Source: Actinopolyspora erythraea
Lineage (GTDB): Bacteria > Actinomycetota > Actinomycetes > Mycobacteriales > Pseudonocardiaceae
Direction: 5' to 3'
DNA length: 64,000 nucleotides
Assembly (NCBI RefSeq): GCF_002263515.1
Contig: NZ_CP022752.1
Location: forward strand, 620,001-684,000
Part shown: positions 27,896 to 35,976 of the stretch, piece by piece
How positions within the stretch are numbered: the first letter of the stretch is position 1
Layout: each line of letters starts with the position of its first letter
Program-made: the position numbers and the translations under genes
Notes under the pieces: model-generated
Told to the model about the DNA's origin: nothing
Databases searched by the model: none
What the model saw: the letters and a program-made list of their open reading frames with translations, nothing else

Positions 27896-28330
27896 TCAGT
27901 TGTCACGCTCCCGGCGACTCAGCCAGCCCGTCGGGATCCAGCCCGGCGCCGACCAGCGCCCCTGGTCCAGCGACTCGTAGAGGTCCAGGTAGGCGCGCTG
28001 CACCGAGCGGATGGCCTCCTCGGCCCCGGCGGGCTCGGCCGTGGTGTCCGGTGCGGGAAGCTGGGTCACGCGCAGCCAGCGCTCCTCCCAGAGCGCCTCC
28101 AGCGCGGCGTTCCAGCGCAGCCGGACGCCCTCCTCGACCTGTTCCCGCTGCTGCTCCGCCTGCTCGACGCGCTCGCGCTCACCGGCCAGTTCCTGCTCCA
28201 GACGCTCGGCGCGCTCCCGCTCCAGCTCGTGCAGCCTGTCCACCGCGTCGGTGGCCAGTGCCACGATCTCCTTGTAGCGTTCGGCAGCCGTGCCGTGCCG
28301 CAAGGTGGGCTCGCCGGTCTCCTCAGTCAT
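27896..28330 (-). CDS. coiled-coil protein encoded with the FtsK-like ATPase
   Basis: A 144-residue soluble protein of unknown function. Residues about 25-80 are almost pure coiled coil (VDRLHELERERAERLEQELA, then GERERVEQAEQQREQVEEGV), followed by a short globular end with RWSAPGWIPTGWLSRRERDN. No membrane segment or signal peptide. ATG at MTEETGEPTLRHGTAAERYK has GGGGAGGAG about 8 bases upstream, and it overlaps the end of the ATPase gene by 8 bases, so the two are coupled and probably work together. I do not recognise a named family. Confidence 0.8.
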   Translation of the reverse strand: MTEETGEPTLRHGTAAERYKEIVALATDAVDRLHELERERAERLEQELAGERERVEQAEQQREQVEEGVRLRWNAALEALWEERWLRVTQLPAPDTTAEPAGAEEAIRSVQRAYLDLYESLDQGRWSAPGWIPTGWLSRRERDN

Positions 28331-31244
28331 CGGTGGTCTCCTCCCCGGCGGTGTTGGGCGAGACGGTTTCCGAACCGCGCGGTCTGGGGAGGTCACCGGG
28401 ATCGGCGTCAGCCAGGCTCGGTTCCTCGGGGAAGCGCCCCACCGCCTCGGTGAGGTCGAACGGCAGGACCACCTCGGGGTGCGAGTGCACCGAGCGGTCG
28501 AAGAACAGTCCCCGGTGCACCCGTGGCGACCAGGTGATCGGCTGACCGGCCGCCAGCGGCGAGAGCTCCTGCCCCTGCACGTCGAAGGCCACCCAGGCCC
28601 CCACGTCGTCGGTGGGACCCATGCCCAGTGTGTTGCGCAGCCGCTGGGCGCTGCGCCACCAGCCGATGGTGTGCACCCCGCACTCCGGGCCCTGCTTGAG
28701 GACCTTGCGCAGCCGATCGAGACCGCTGGTCCTGCTCTCCGGATCCTTGCGCTCCAGCATCGACTGCACCGCGTCCACCGCGTAGAGCAGCAGATAGCGC
28801 GGCACGGTTTCCGAACCACCGGCGGGAGCCCCGCCGCGTTCGTCGACCGACTCGGAGAGCTCCCGCAGCGTGTCCTCCAGCTCGCTGGGTCCGATGAACG
28901 TGACCGTGTGCCCGTCCTCGCGCAGTGTGCCCGCGACGGCCCACGCGTCCTCGGCCGTGTCCTCGTTCAGCGTCGCGACGGTGAACTCCGCGTTCCCCGG
29001 GGAGAACTGCCGCCCGAGCGAGACCGCGCCCGCCCCGAGCACGGCCGTGGCGTCCTGCTGGGCCGAACCCAGCACTGCCAGGTTCCTGCCGGGCGAGCGC
29101 TCGAACGACAGCGCCGCCGCCGTGCCCCGCACGTCGATCACCTGCCCCAGCAGCACCCGTGGGCGCCGGGGAGCGGCAGGGCGCAGTTCCTCGAAGTCGG
29201 CCGTGCCGGTGAGCCCGGGCAGGTGCGAACCGTCGAACAGCCTGGGCGGGCGCGCGTTGCGCCTGCCCGTCTCCCACAGGTGCCGTTCCCAGAGGCGGTG
29301 CTGCAGCGAGTCGAACGTCTCCGAGGCGGTGGCGTCCGGTACGCGGACCACCTCGTTGCCGTGCTTGACACCGGACTCGTGGTTGACCACCGCGTGCCAG
29401 CGGGGCAGTTCCAGCGCCGTGGTGTTGTTGTCCACCAGCACCCGACGCGCCTTCGGCAACGCCACTCGGAGGATGAACTGCTCGAAGATGGCGGGCTTTC
29501 CCCAGAACGCCTCGATACCGGAAACGTCCTGGCTGGCCAGCACCAGGTGGATCCCCTGCGAACGGCCCCGGCGCGCCACGTCCTCCAGCAGGGTGGCGGC
29601 CTGGCTGGACACCGCGTCGCGCTCGGCGAACAGGTACTGGAACTCGTCGATCACCGCCACGATGCGCGGCCACCTGCCCTGCGGGTCCCGCTGCCGCAGT
29701 TCCTCCAGCTTGGTGACCTCCTGCTCCTTGGCCGCATCGGCCCGCCTGCGCATCTCGGTGGCCAGGAAGCGCAGCAGCGCCAACCCGAACTCGCGGTCGG
29801 TGTTGACGTTGACCCCGACCAGCCGCGCGTGCGGCAGCCAGCTCGGATCCCGACTGCCGGGCGTGAACTGCGCGAACGACACGCCCTCCTTGAAGTCCAG
29901 CAGGTACATCTCCAGCTCGTCCGGGCTGTACCGCGCGGCCAGGCTGCCGAGCATGCCGTAGAGGAAGTTCGTCTTCCCGGAACCGCTGGGACCGCCGATC
30001 AGCGTGTGCGGGCTGGTGTCACCGAGCGAGATCCGTACCGGTTCCCCCTCGAAGAAGCCGACCGGTGCCGTCAGCCCGCCCGTCGAGTCCTGTGTCCACA
30101 ACTGTCCCGGCAGCAGGTCCTCGAAGGTGCGTACCCGTGCGCGCCTGGACTGGAACGCCTCGGAGATCGCCGAGCACGCCCTGCTCACTCGCTCCCGTGG
30201 TGGCACCTCGTCCGGGCGGATCGTCAGGTGCGGACCCGTCATGCTGCTGCGCGCCGCGTCGGGCGCGATCAGCGTCACCGACTCCAGGGAGTTGTTGACC
30301 GTCATCGGCAGGTCCACCACGATCAGCTGGATCCCGCAGGCCAGACCGTTGCGCGCCACCCGCTGCAACTGCTGCTGCTGTTCGTCCCTGAGCGGTTCGC
30401 CGTCCCCGAACAGCACGGCCACCCGCCAGGGCTCTCCCCGGTGGCCGGTTTCCGCGGCCAGCGACTTCAGCGAGGTGTGACCGCCGAGCAGTGCGGTGGT
30501 GTGGATGCGGCGGATGTGTTCGGCCAGCTCCTCCAGCAGGTCGTCCAGCCTGGTCGGGTCGTGCGCGGTGAGCAGGCCGGAACGCGTCAGCGGGAACAGG
30601 CCCGGCAGCGTGCCGGTCAGCCGCGCGATGTCCCAGACGTGCACCCGGACCAGTCCGGGCTCGTAGTAGGACAGCATCCGCAGCAGCAGATTCTGCACCA
30701 GCGACTCGGCGGCGTCCCTGGTGGCGCTTTCCAGCGTGGCGGAGCGGCAGGTGATCCGCAGGTGCGACTCGTCCAGCAGCGGAACCGCCGCCGGGAACTC
30801 GGCGGCCTCCGGGGCGTCCGGTACGTGGGCGGTGCCGAAGCGCCAGAGCGTCGGCGCGGGGATCCGGGCATCGGCCGTGCCGATGCTGCCGAGCCACTCC
30901 CGCCACGGAGCCGAGGCGGTGCCGGGAGCGGCGTCGGAAACCAGCTCCGCGAGCTCGCTCGGCCCCCGTGCGGTCCACTCGGAGAACACCTCCGTGCGTT
31001 CCTCGACCGCCTCTTCCAGCGCGCGGCGGAACTCCGGCCGGTCCGAGCCCTCGAACTCGCCCGGATCGCGCGCCACGGCGGAAACCCCGTGCCGCGCGAT
31101 GCGCAGTGCGTGCTCCTGCTTGGCGTTCTCCGCCTCCACGCGCGCGAGTTCGTTCGTCGCCGCGCCGCGGGCCGTGGCTGCGGTGGCGCTCAACCGGTCG
31201 AAGGCCGCCTGGATGGCGTTGCGCCGTTCGTTGCGTTTACGCAC
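28323..31244 (-). CDS. soluble FtsK/SpoIIIE (EccC-like) multi-domain ATPase
   Basis: A 973-residue FtsK-HerA superfamily ATPase. The central motor has Walker A GGPSGSGKTNFLYGML (Lys424) and Walker B RIVAVIDEFQYLF (Asp533-Glu534), with LVLASQDVSGIEAFWGKPAI after it. A second C-terminal FtsK-like domain looks degenerate: NLAVLGSAQQDATAV (about residue 720) replaces the P-loop and YLLLYAVDAVQSML the Walker B. The N-terminal 60 residues are helical and charged. There is no membrane helix, unlike EccC of type VII secretion or chromosomal FtsK. The GTG start VRKRNERRNAIQ with GAGGTGG before it is preferred; an ATG seven codons earlier is possible. It is co-transcribed with a coiled-coil protein and preceded by two small helical proteins. 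Function unknown. Confidence 0.85.
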   Translation of the reverse strand: MRKRNERRNAIQAAFDRLSATAATARGAATNELARVEAENAKQEHALRIARHGVSAVARDPGEFEGSDRPEFRRALEEAVEERTEVFSEWTARGPSELAELVSDAAPGTASAPWREWLGSIGTADARIPAPTLWRFGTAHVPDAPEAAEFPAAVPLLDESHLRITCRSATLESATRDAAESLVQNLLLRMLSYYEPGLVRVHVWDIARLTGTLPGLFPLTRSGLLTAHDPTRLDDLLEELAEHIRRIHTTALLGGHTSLKSLAAETGHRGEPWRVAVLFGDGEPLRDEQQQQLQRVARNGLACGIQLIVVDLPMTVNNSLESVTLIAPDAARSSMTGPHLTIRPDEVPPRERVSRACSAISEAFQSRRARVRTFEDLLPGQLWTQDSTGGLTAPVGFFEGEPVRISLGDTSPHTLIGGPSGSGKTNFLYGMLGSLAARYSPDELEMYLLDFKEGVSFAQFTPGSRDPSWLPHARLVGVNVNTDREFGLALLRFLATEMRRRADAAKEQEVTKLEELRQRDPQGRWPRIVAVIDEFQYLFAERDAVSSQAATLLEDVARRGRSQGIHLVLASQDVSGIEAFWGKPAIFEQFILRVALPKARRVLVDNNTTALELPRWHAVVNHESGVKHGNEVVRVPDATASETFDSLQHRLWERHLWETGRRNARPPRLFDGSHLPGLTGTADFEELRPAAPRRPRVLLGQVIDVRGTAAALSFERSPGRNLAVLGSAQQDATAVLGAGAVSLGRQFSPGNAEFTVATLNEDTAEDAWAVAGTLREDGHTVTFIGPSELEDTLRELSESVDERGGAPAGGSETVPRYLLLYAVDAVQSMLERKDPESRTSGLDRLRKVLKQGPECGVHTIGWWRSAQRLRNTLGMGPTDDVGAWVAFDVQGQELSPLAAGQPITWSPRVHRGLFFDRSVHSHPEVVLPFDLTEAVGRFPEEPSLADADPGDLPRPRGSETVSPNTAGEETTDD

Positions 31245-31498
31245 ACCCCACCTCGGAACTCGCATCACTGACCGTAAGCAAAGTACCACCGATCATGCCG
31301 CTCGTTCGGCGGTGTGATCCGTTACTCGTCGGCATGTCGGGTGGTACCCGCCTACCGAACGGTTCGGAACGGGCACGACCCGAGAGTGGGAAGCACACGA
31401 CCACTCTCACGGGTGAAGTGATCCTCCGGTTCGGCCCGGCCGGCCCCGGCGGGGTCTGACGGGGCCGGTGTGGAGCACGCTCGAAACGCGACACGGCG

Positions 31499-31750
31499 CT
31501 ACAGCCCGGTGGCGAACCGGCGGACCGTCTCGTCGACGTGTTCCACCGTGGACAGCACGTGTTCGATCTGGTCGTCGGCCCGGTGCATTCCCCGCGGGAC
31601 CACGGTCTCCGGGTTGTCCGGATCCAGTCCCCGCAGTGCCCCCTCCGCCTGGTGCAGCGCGGTACGCGAGGTCACGAGCTGCCGCTGGGCCTGTTCCAGG
31701 TGGTCGGACACCGTCCGCAGTGCCTGTTGGAGCTCCTCGAGTGCCGACAC
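31499..31750 (-). CDS. small helical protein 2 of the FtsK-like locus
   Basis: An 83-residue, all-helical protein: SALEELQQALRTVSDHLEQA, a second helix RQLVTSRTALHQAEGALRGL, a loop with Asp-Pro (DPDNPETVVPRG), and a final helix DDQIEHVLSTVEHVDETVRR. Size and helical hairpin shape resemble WXG100 (ESAT-6-like) proteins, but there is no WxG motif. It starts 4 bases after the stop of the companion small gene, with GTG as start. Together they may be partners or substrates of the FtsK-like ATPase encoded downstream. No signal peptide. Confidence 0.72.
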   Translation of the reverse strand: MSALEELQQALRTVSDHLEQAQRQLVTSRTALHQAEGALRGLDPDNPETVVPRGMHRADDQIEHVLSTVEHVDETVRRFATGL

Positions 31751-31754
31751 GGGA

Positions 31755-32015
31755 TCAAAGCCGTCCCGCGTAGTTCTCGGCCGAGGTGATGCTGGCGTTG
31801 ATCGTGCCCTGGATACCGTTGAGACTCTGCGCGGCCTCCGCGAGCATCCCGTAGGCGTGCTGGATCTCCTCCTGCCCGCTGCCCTGGGTGGCGGTTGCCA
31901 GCGCCTGCTGCGCCTCCTCCAGGGAGAGGGTGGCCTGTTGTAAGGCGGCCACGCTTTCCGAGGCCTTCTGGTTGGCCAGTGCGATGCCCGCACGAACCTC
32001 TTCCACACCTGCCAT
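31755..32015 (-). CDS. small helical protein 1 of the FtsK-like locus
   Basis: An 86-residue protein, MAGVEEVRAGIALANQKASE followed by Gln/Ala/Glu-rich helices (VAALQQATLSLEEAQQALAT) and, after an ATQGSGQEE turn, a second helix ending LNGIQGTINASITSAENYAG. It has a helical hairpin with a turn in the centre, as in WXG100 proteins, but without WxG at the turn (GSG instead). GAGAGG lies about 10 bases before the ATG. It heads the pair that ends 4 bases before the next gene. I cannot assign a named family. Confidence 0.78.
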   Translation of the reverse strand: MAGVEEVRAGIALANQKASESVAALQQATLSLEEAQQALATATQGSGQEEIQHAYGMLAEAAQSLNGIQGTINASITSAENYAGRL

Positions 32016-32230
32016 CTGTCTCGGATCCTCTCCGGGGTGAGCGTTGTCGGATGCTCGTCGCCGACCGTCCGGCCGTCCTGTCCGGCGGCCGATGTCGATC
32101 ACCAAGTTAGCCGGGGTCACCCACCCGTCTTCAGGTGGGCACCGCGTGTGGTCGTCACGAGACCGGCGCGGGACTCGCAGTGAGCTCGCCGCCCCCGCCC
32201 CGGTCACCGCCCTCGCCCGGAAGTACCGCA

Positions 32231-32695
32231 TCAGCCGGAACGGCGGGTGCCCTGGAAGGCGGTCCGGTCGGTGGTGTCCGGAGCTCCGGTCGCGGCCTCC
32301 GGGGAGGACGCGGCCGTCTGCCAGGCCTCCAGCAGGATCCGTTCCCCGCCCGGAACCAGTTCGCCCACCAGTTCCGGAGCGTCCACCACGGTCCACGCGC
32401 TCGGCGGTTCGCAGGAGACCCGGCTGCCGGTGAACCCACTGCCGAGGGTGCGCAGGGTGTTCCGCAGGACGCGTGCCAGGGTCGCCGCGGGGTTGCCGGT
32501 GCCCGGCGCGGTCGTTCTCCGGCTGATCGTCACCGAACGGCAGCCGGGTTCCTCGTCGGAGCAGTCGGCGGTGTGAATCACACGACCTCCGAGGAGCGAG
32601 GCGATCCCGGCGCAGGCCTCGCGCGCGGTCCCCTCGTCCTCGGCGGCCACCACCACGGTGATCAGCAGTTCCATACCGGACTCATCAGCGGTCAC
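32231..32695 (-). CDS. unknown protein at the head of the FtsK-like locus
   Basis: A 154-residue protein without recognised family. It begins MELLITVVVAAEDEGTAREA (a beta-alpha start as in small ferredoxin-like folds) and has two central segments with cysteines (HTADCSDEEPGCRSVTISRR). A later ERILLEAWQTAASSPEAATG segment precedes a disordered tail. No signal peptide or membrane helix. The GTG start is given; the ATG seven codons further (MELLITV) may be the true one. It is on the same strand as the helical pair 215 bases downstream, across a gap containing a TAACTT -10-like box, so it may belong to the same locus or only neighbour it. Confidence 0.65.
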   Translation of the reverse strand: MTADESGMELLITVVVAAEDEGTAREACAGIASLLGGRVIHTADCSDEEPGCRSVTISRRTTAPGTGNPAATLARVLRNTLRTLGSGFTGSRVSCEPPSAWTVVDAPELVGELVPGGERILLEAWQTAASSPEAATGAPDTTDRTAFQGTRRSG

Positions 32696-32753
32696 GTCCG
32701 ATATTGTCCCCCGGGGTCCCGAGGCGTTGTCGATCGTCCGATGCGGTGGGAGC

Positions 32754-33287
32754 TCAGTCCTCCTTGCGGTGCTTACCCCCGGTGCCCTCCTCCGAGTGAG
32801 GGATCAGGTGCCCCGGGCGAGGGACGGAGTCCGGGCGGTGGTGTCTGCCGGACTCCGAGGTGGTCATCGCCTCGGCGGGCAGCTCGCGCGCCCCGGAGCT
32901 GGTGTCGCGCTGCCGCGGCGGTTCCGCGGTCGAGCGACGCGCCGAGGAGCCGCGCGGTTCCGGGACGGCCACACCCGCGAGCTGGTAGTGCTCGCGGAGA
33001 CGTTCGCCGTCCTCGTCGGAGAGGTGGCCGTGCTCGGCGTCGACCCGGGGCGCCGTCCGCACCTGTTCCCTGGAGACTCCGACGTTCAGCGTCCCCCGCT
33101 CGGCCGAGGCATCGCCGAGGGGGACGAAACTCTCCCGGACTCCCAGCGGTCCCGAGCGCACCGTCACCCATTCCGGGCGGTGCGTCGTGTCATCCACGTA
33201 GATGTTGCCGACACGTCCGATACGTGAGCCGTCCCGGTCGTAGACTTCGTTTCCGATCAGGTCCTGCGCGTGTGGCACGTTGTCCAT
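32754..33287 (-). CDS. PRC-barrel domain protein
   Basis: A 177-residue protein. The N-terminal PRC-barrel is clear: QDLIGNEVYDRDGSRIGRVG, then NIYVDDTTHRPEWVTVRSGP and ESFVPLGDAS. A second, acidic helical part follows (VDAEHGHLSDEDGERLREHY), then a long disordered Arg/Pro/Ser tail. In actinobacteria such proteins are often stress-linked or involved in RNA processing (RimM-like fold), but the role is unknown here. Start ATG at MDNVPHAQDLIGNE with GAGG 8 bases upstream; a longer 51-residue extension is less likely but possible. It stands alone between the FtsK-like locus and a hydrolase on the same strand. Confidence 0.85.
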   Translation of the reverse strand: MDNVPHAQDLIGNEVYDRDGSRIGRVGNIYVDDTTHRPEWVTVRSGPLGVRESFVPLGDASAERGTLNVGVSREQVRTAPRVDAEHGHLSDEDGERLREHYQLAGVAVPEPRGSSARRSTAEPPRQRDTSSGARELPAEAMTTSESGRHHRPDSVPRPGHLIPHSEEGTGGKHRKED

Positions 33288-33510
33288 GGACTCCGCCTCG
33301 ATCGTGCGGTCGGGTACCGAGTCGTGGGTCGAGAGCGCTATGCGCTCCGAAAAGTCACGCTGCCTGGCGCGGAACCGGCCCGCAACCCGTTCGAGGTTGT
33401 CTTTCACGCGTTCGAATGAGTATTCGGGGCAAAAAGCCACACGGACGGGCGATCATCGGTGGGGCTCCTCGGCTCCACCACCGGTGGCCGCCCGCTCGGC
33501 GGAATCCCGG

Positions 33511-34314
33511 TCAGGTGTTCAGTTCTCGCCCGATGAACGTCACCACATCGTGTAGTACTTCTTCGGCGTTGGTCTCGTGGAACAGATCGTGGCGCGCCCC
33601 CGCGTAACCGTGCTCGTGGAACTCCGGGCCGCGCAGCCGTTCCATGCCCTCGCGGGTGTCCGCCTCCGGGACCAGCTCGTCCTCCTCACCGTGCAGCCAC
33701 AGGGTCGGCACGGCCAGGGTGGGGCCGCCGCCGATCGTGCGCAGTATCTTCGCGACCGCCGTCAACGTGCTGCGCGGGAAGGGGCCGTGGTAGACCAGCG
33801 GGTCCGCGAGGTACTCCCGGCCAACCTCGGGGTCCCGCGAGAGGTTCGCCGGATCGACCGGGGTGCGCGGTATGTGCTCGTCGGCCAGCAGGTCCAGGGC
33901 GTTGAAGGTCCCCAGCACCGGGGCCGAGAGCACCAGCGCCACCAGGTGCTCCTGGTACGCCTGGGCGTGCCGTACCGCGACCGTGCCGCCGAGGCCGTGC
34001 CCGATGGAGACCACCGGCAGCCCCGGGTACCACTCGACCGCCCGGCGGCGGAGGGTTTCCAGGTCGGCGACGAGGTGTTCGACGTCCTCCACCACCCCCG
34101 GCTCGCCCTCCGAATCGCCGTGCCCGGCCATGTCGGCCGCGCACACCACTGCCCTCGAGGCGGCCAGCTTTTCGGCCAGCCGGTGGTAGCGCCCGGCGTG
34201 CTCGGCATAGGCGTGCGAGAACAGCGCGATCCAGCCCGGCTTGTTGCCCACCCAGCTGTGCACCGCCAACCGGGCCTCGGTTCCCGGCAGCGTCCATCGT
34301 CTCGACTCGATCAT
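33511..34314 (-). CDS. alpha/beta hydrolase (monoacylglycerol-lipase type) with nucleophile Ser replaced by Gly
   Basis: A 267-residue alpha/beta hydrolase of the serine-aminopeptidase/monoacylglycerol-lipase (Hydrolase_4) pattern: SHAYAEHAGRYHRLAEKL, DMAGHGDSEGEPG, and acid and histidine positions in LWLHGEEDELVPEADTR and GYAGARHDLFHE. The nucleophile elbow reads VVSIGHGLGGTVAVRHA. The expected GHSMGG serine is Gly107, codon GGC, which is one base from AGC serine. All other family features and codon use are intact, so this looks like a genuine protein whose catalytic serine is gone, or possibly a sequencing error. If real, it cannot act by the usual serine mechanism. ATG at MIESRRWTLPGTEARL is the start. 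Confidence 0.85.
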   Translation of the reverse strand: MIESRRWTLPGTEARLAVHSWVGNKPGWIALFSHAYAEHAGRYHRLAEKLAASRAVVCAADMAGHGDSEGEPGVVEDVEHLVADLETLRRRAVEWYPGLPVVSIGHGLGGTVAVRHAQAYQEHLVALVLSAPVLGTFNALDLLADEHIPRTPVDPANLSRDPEVGREYLADPLVYHGPFPRSTLTAVAKILRTIGGGPTLAVPTLWLHGEEDELVPEADTREGMERLRGPEFHEHGYAGARHDLFHETNAEEVLHDVVTFIGRELNT

Positions 34315-34466
34315 GGGAGCAACCTCGCCGAAGTTCTTCGTTCGAGTTGTCGGGGGGCTCGGTGGGCGGTGGAGGTTCCGCCCGTCGCGGCGCCGAAGGC
34401 GTCACGCCGATCACCGACACGATAGGAGAGCCCCGGCCAGCACGTTCGGGTGGAGTGTGGTTTCGC

Positions 34467-35219
34467 TCAGTGGAAGGCCGTGGCGCTGACGTGCCCGTTG
34501 TCGCAGACCCGCCCGAGGTCCCACCGCAGGCGCAGTACGTCGGTCTCGTCGGGAGGCGTTACGCGCAGCGCGGACGGCAGCGGTTCGCAGTCGTCGCCCG
34601 TCGACGCGGTACCGGTGGGAACGACTCCCCAGTGCAGTGTCGTCGTGGTGCTCTCGTCCGGGGCGAGTCGCACCTTCGACGGGCCGGGATCGGCCGACCA
34701 CTCCACGTCCGTGGGCAGGGCGGTCCCGTTGGCGCCGGTGAACTCCAGGCCGGGATAACCGTAGACGGTGCACGTCCTGCCGGCGGTGTTGCGCAGCGTG
34801 AGCTCCGCGTAGCGCTGTCCGGCTCCCGGGTGACCCGGTTCCAGCGAGGCGGCCAGCATCGAAGTGTGGCAGCGTCGCGACTCGGGGCGTCCTGCCGTTG
34901 AATCGCTCTCGGGGCGTCCGGTGTGCGCGTCGTCGGTTTCCGGCACCGATTCCCCGGGCGTCGAATTCGATTCCGTTCGATTCGCCGCCGGATCGGCCTC
35001 GCCGTCCGGTCCGGTGATCCTCGAATCCTCGTGCTCGTTCGTCGGTGTGGTGTCACTCCGGCTCGGCTGCTGGTCCGCGCCGTTGTCGGCCGAGCCTGCC
35101 AGTTCGTTCGTGGCGGCCTGTTGTTGCTGGCCACAGCCGCCGAGCAGCGCGCCCGCGAGCAGCGCCGTCGAGAATGCCACGGCGCGGACACCGAGTTTGT
35201 TCGGTCGGTGCGGGACCAT
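34467..35219 (-). CDS. secreted lipoprotein with DUF4232 domain
   Basis: A 250-residue lipoprotein. The signal peptide (FSTALLAGALLGGC) ends in a lipobox LLGG-Cys, so it is acylated and held on the outer face of the membrane. A long low-complexity linker of Ser, Thr, Glu and Asp follows (about residues 30-110). The C-terminal domain (about 115-250) matches DUF4232: RYAELTLRNTAGRTCTVYGY, PGLEFTGANG and a GVVPTGTAS... segment. The function of the domain is unknown. ATG at MVPHRPNKLG is chosen because GGGAGGTGACC precedes it. It stands alone on its strand. Confidence 0.85.
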   Translation of the reverse strand: MVPHRPNKLGVRAVAFSTALLAGALLGGCGQQQQAATNELAGSADNGADQQPSRSDTTPTNEHEDSRITGPDGEADPAANRTESNSTPGESVPETDDAHTGRPESDSTAGRPESRRCHTSMLAASLEPGHPGAGQRYAELTLRNTAGRTCTVYGYPGLEFTGANGTALPTDVEWSADPGPSKVRLAPDESTTTTLHWGVVPTGTASTGDDCEPLPSALRVTPPDETDVLRLRWDLGRVCDNGHVSATAFH

Positions 35220-35871
35220 TGCGGTCACCTCCCGTTGCCACCATGTTTCGGTGGGATCGTTGTTGACCGGTCCTTTCTGTCTTGTAGGACGTGTCGGTCA
35301 GTGCTGGGTTGCTTCCGTATTCCCGAATTGGGCGAGATCAACCCCTGTTTCCGTTTTGCGCGACTCGTTCACGAATCCGGTTCCCGTTTCTCCCACGAGC
35401 GCTTCCCCGCCCGTTCGGTTTCTTTTGCCGGTTCCCAATGGGTCACGGCGCGTCGTCGTGTGACGGCGCCGAGTGCCTCCGGGTTACCCGTTCGTGTGGG
35501 GTCACTCACTGCACAGCGGGAAAAGTTGATCTCGTTGGGTGATCTCGCGGTGCGCGAGTTCGTTCCGATTGCCTGGTGTGCGGTCCGATGCGCCCGGTCG
35601 CCACCCACGCGGCGGGGATGGCGGGGTTCTTCGGAGCGCCCCTGCCGTCCGAGCGCTGTGTTCTACAGTCGTGCGCACGGATGTCCGAGCTCGGGACCCG
35701 CCCCGCGCGGAGGGCTTCGTGCGAGACGGTGCGCCCCTCCGGCGTGGCCACCGGTCGCGGTATCCGCGTGAACGTGCCGGAGACGACTCAGGGAAGGTGT
35801 GGGGGAAACCCCGATGCCGGTGAGACCTCGGTGAGCGAGATTGGTCTCGACAACAGTTCCGGAGGAGCCAC
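35220..35871. other. intergenic region without recognised gene
   Basis: About 650 bases between the leftward lipoprotein gene and the rightward glycan operon. Open frames are arginine-rich and lack ribosome sites. TACAGT at 35664-35669 could be a -10 box of the rightward operon; I find no clean -35 box. Composition at 35300-35560 is slightly richer in T than coding DNA, as expected of a promoter region. Confidence 0.45.
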
Positions 35872-35970
35872 ATGGGAGGTTCGAGGCACATCCGTTACCC
35901 GAAACGAGTCCGGCCTCGCGGTGAGAGCGCGCTCCCGGCACGGTGGACGGTGGGCCGTGAGCGGACGTGA
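35872..35970 (+). CDS. small leader ORF ahead of the DMT transporter gene
   Basis: A 32-codon ORF that starts at an ATG with a strong GGAGGAG site 5 bases upstream and ends 6 bases before the transporter start. The peptide (MGGSRHIRYPKRVRPR followed by GESALPARWTVGRERT) is very basic, with about ten Arg/Lys/His. The transporter gene has no good ribosome site of its own (GTGACCCGAA before ATG), so translation may depend on the leader, as with coupled or attenuating leader peptides. No family recognised. The strong ribosome site is the main support. Confidence 0.45.
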   Translation: MGGSRHIRYPKRVRPRGESALPARWTVGRERT

Positions 35971-35976
35971 CCCGAA

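Noticed and set aside
31355..31367. CCGAACGGTTCGG palindrome between the small helical genes and the FtsK-like gene
   Set aside because: Perfect but short and without U-tract; cannot be distinguished from chance or a minor operator.
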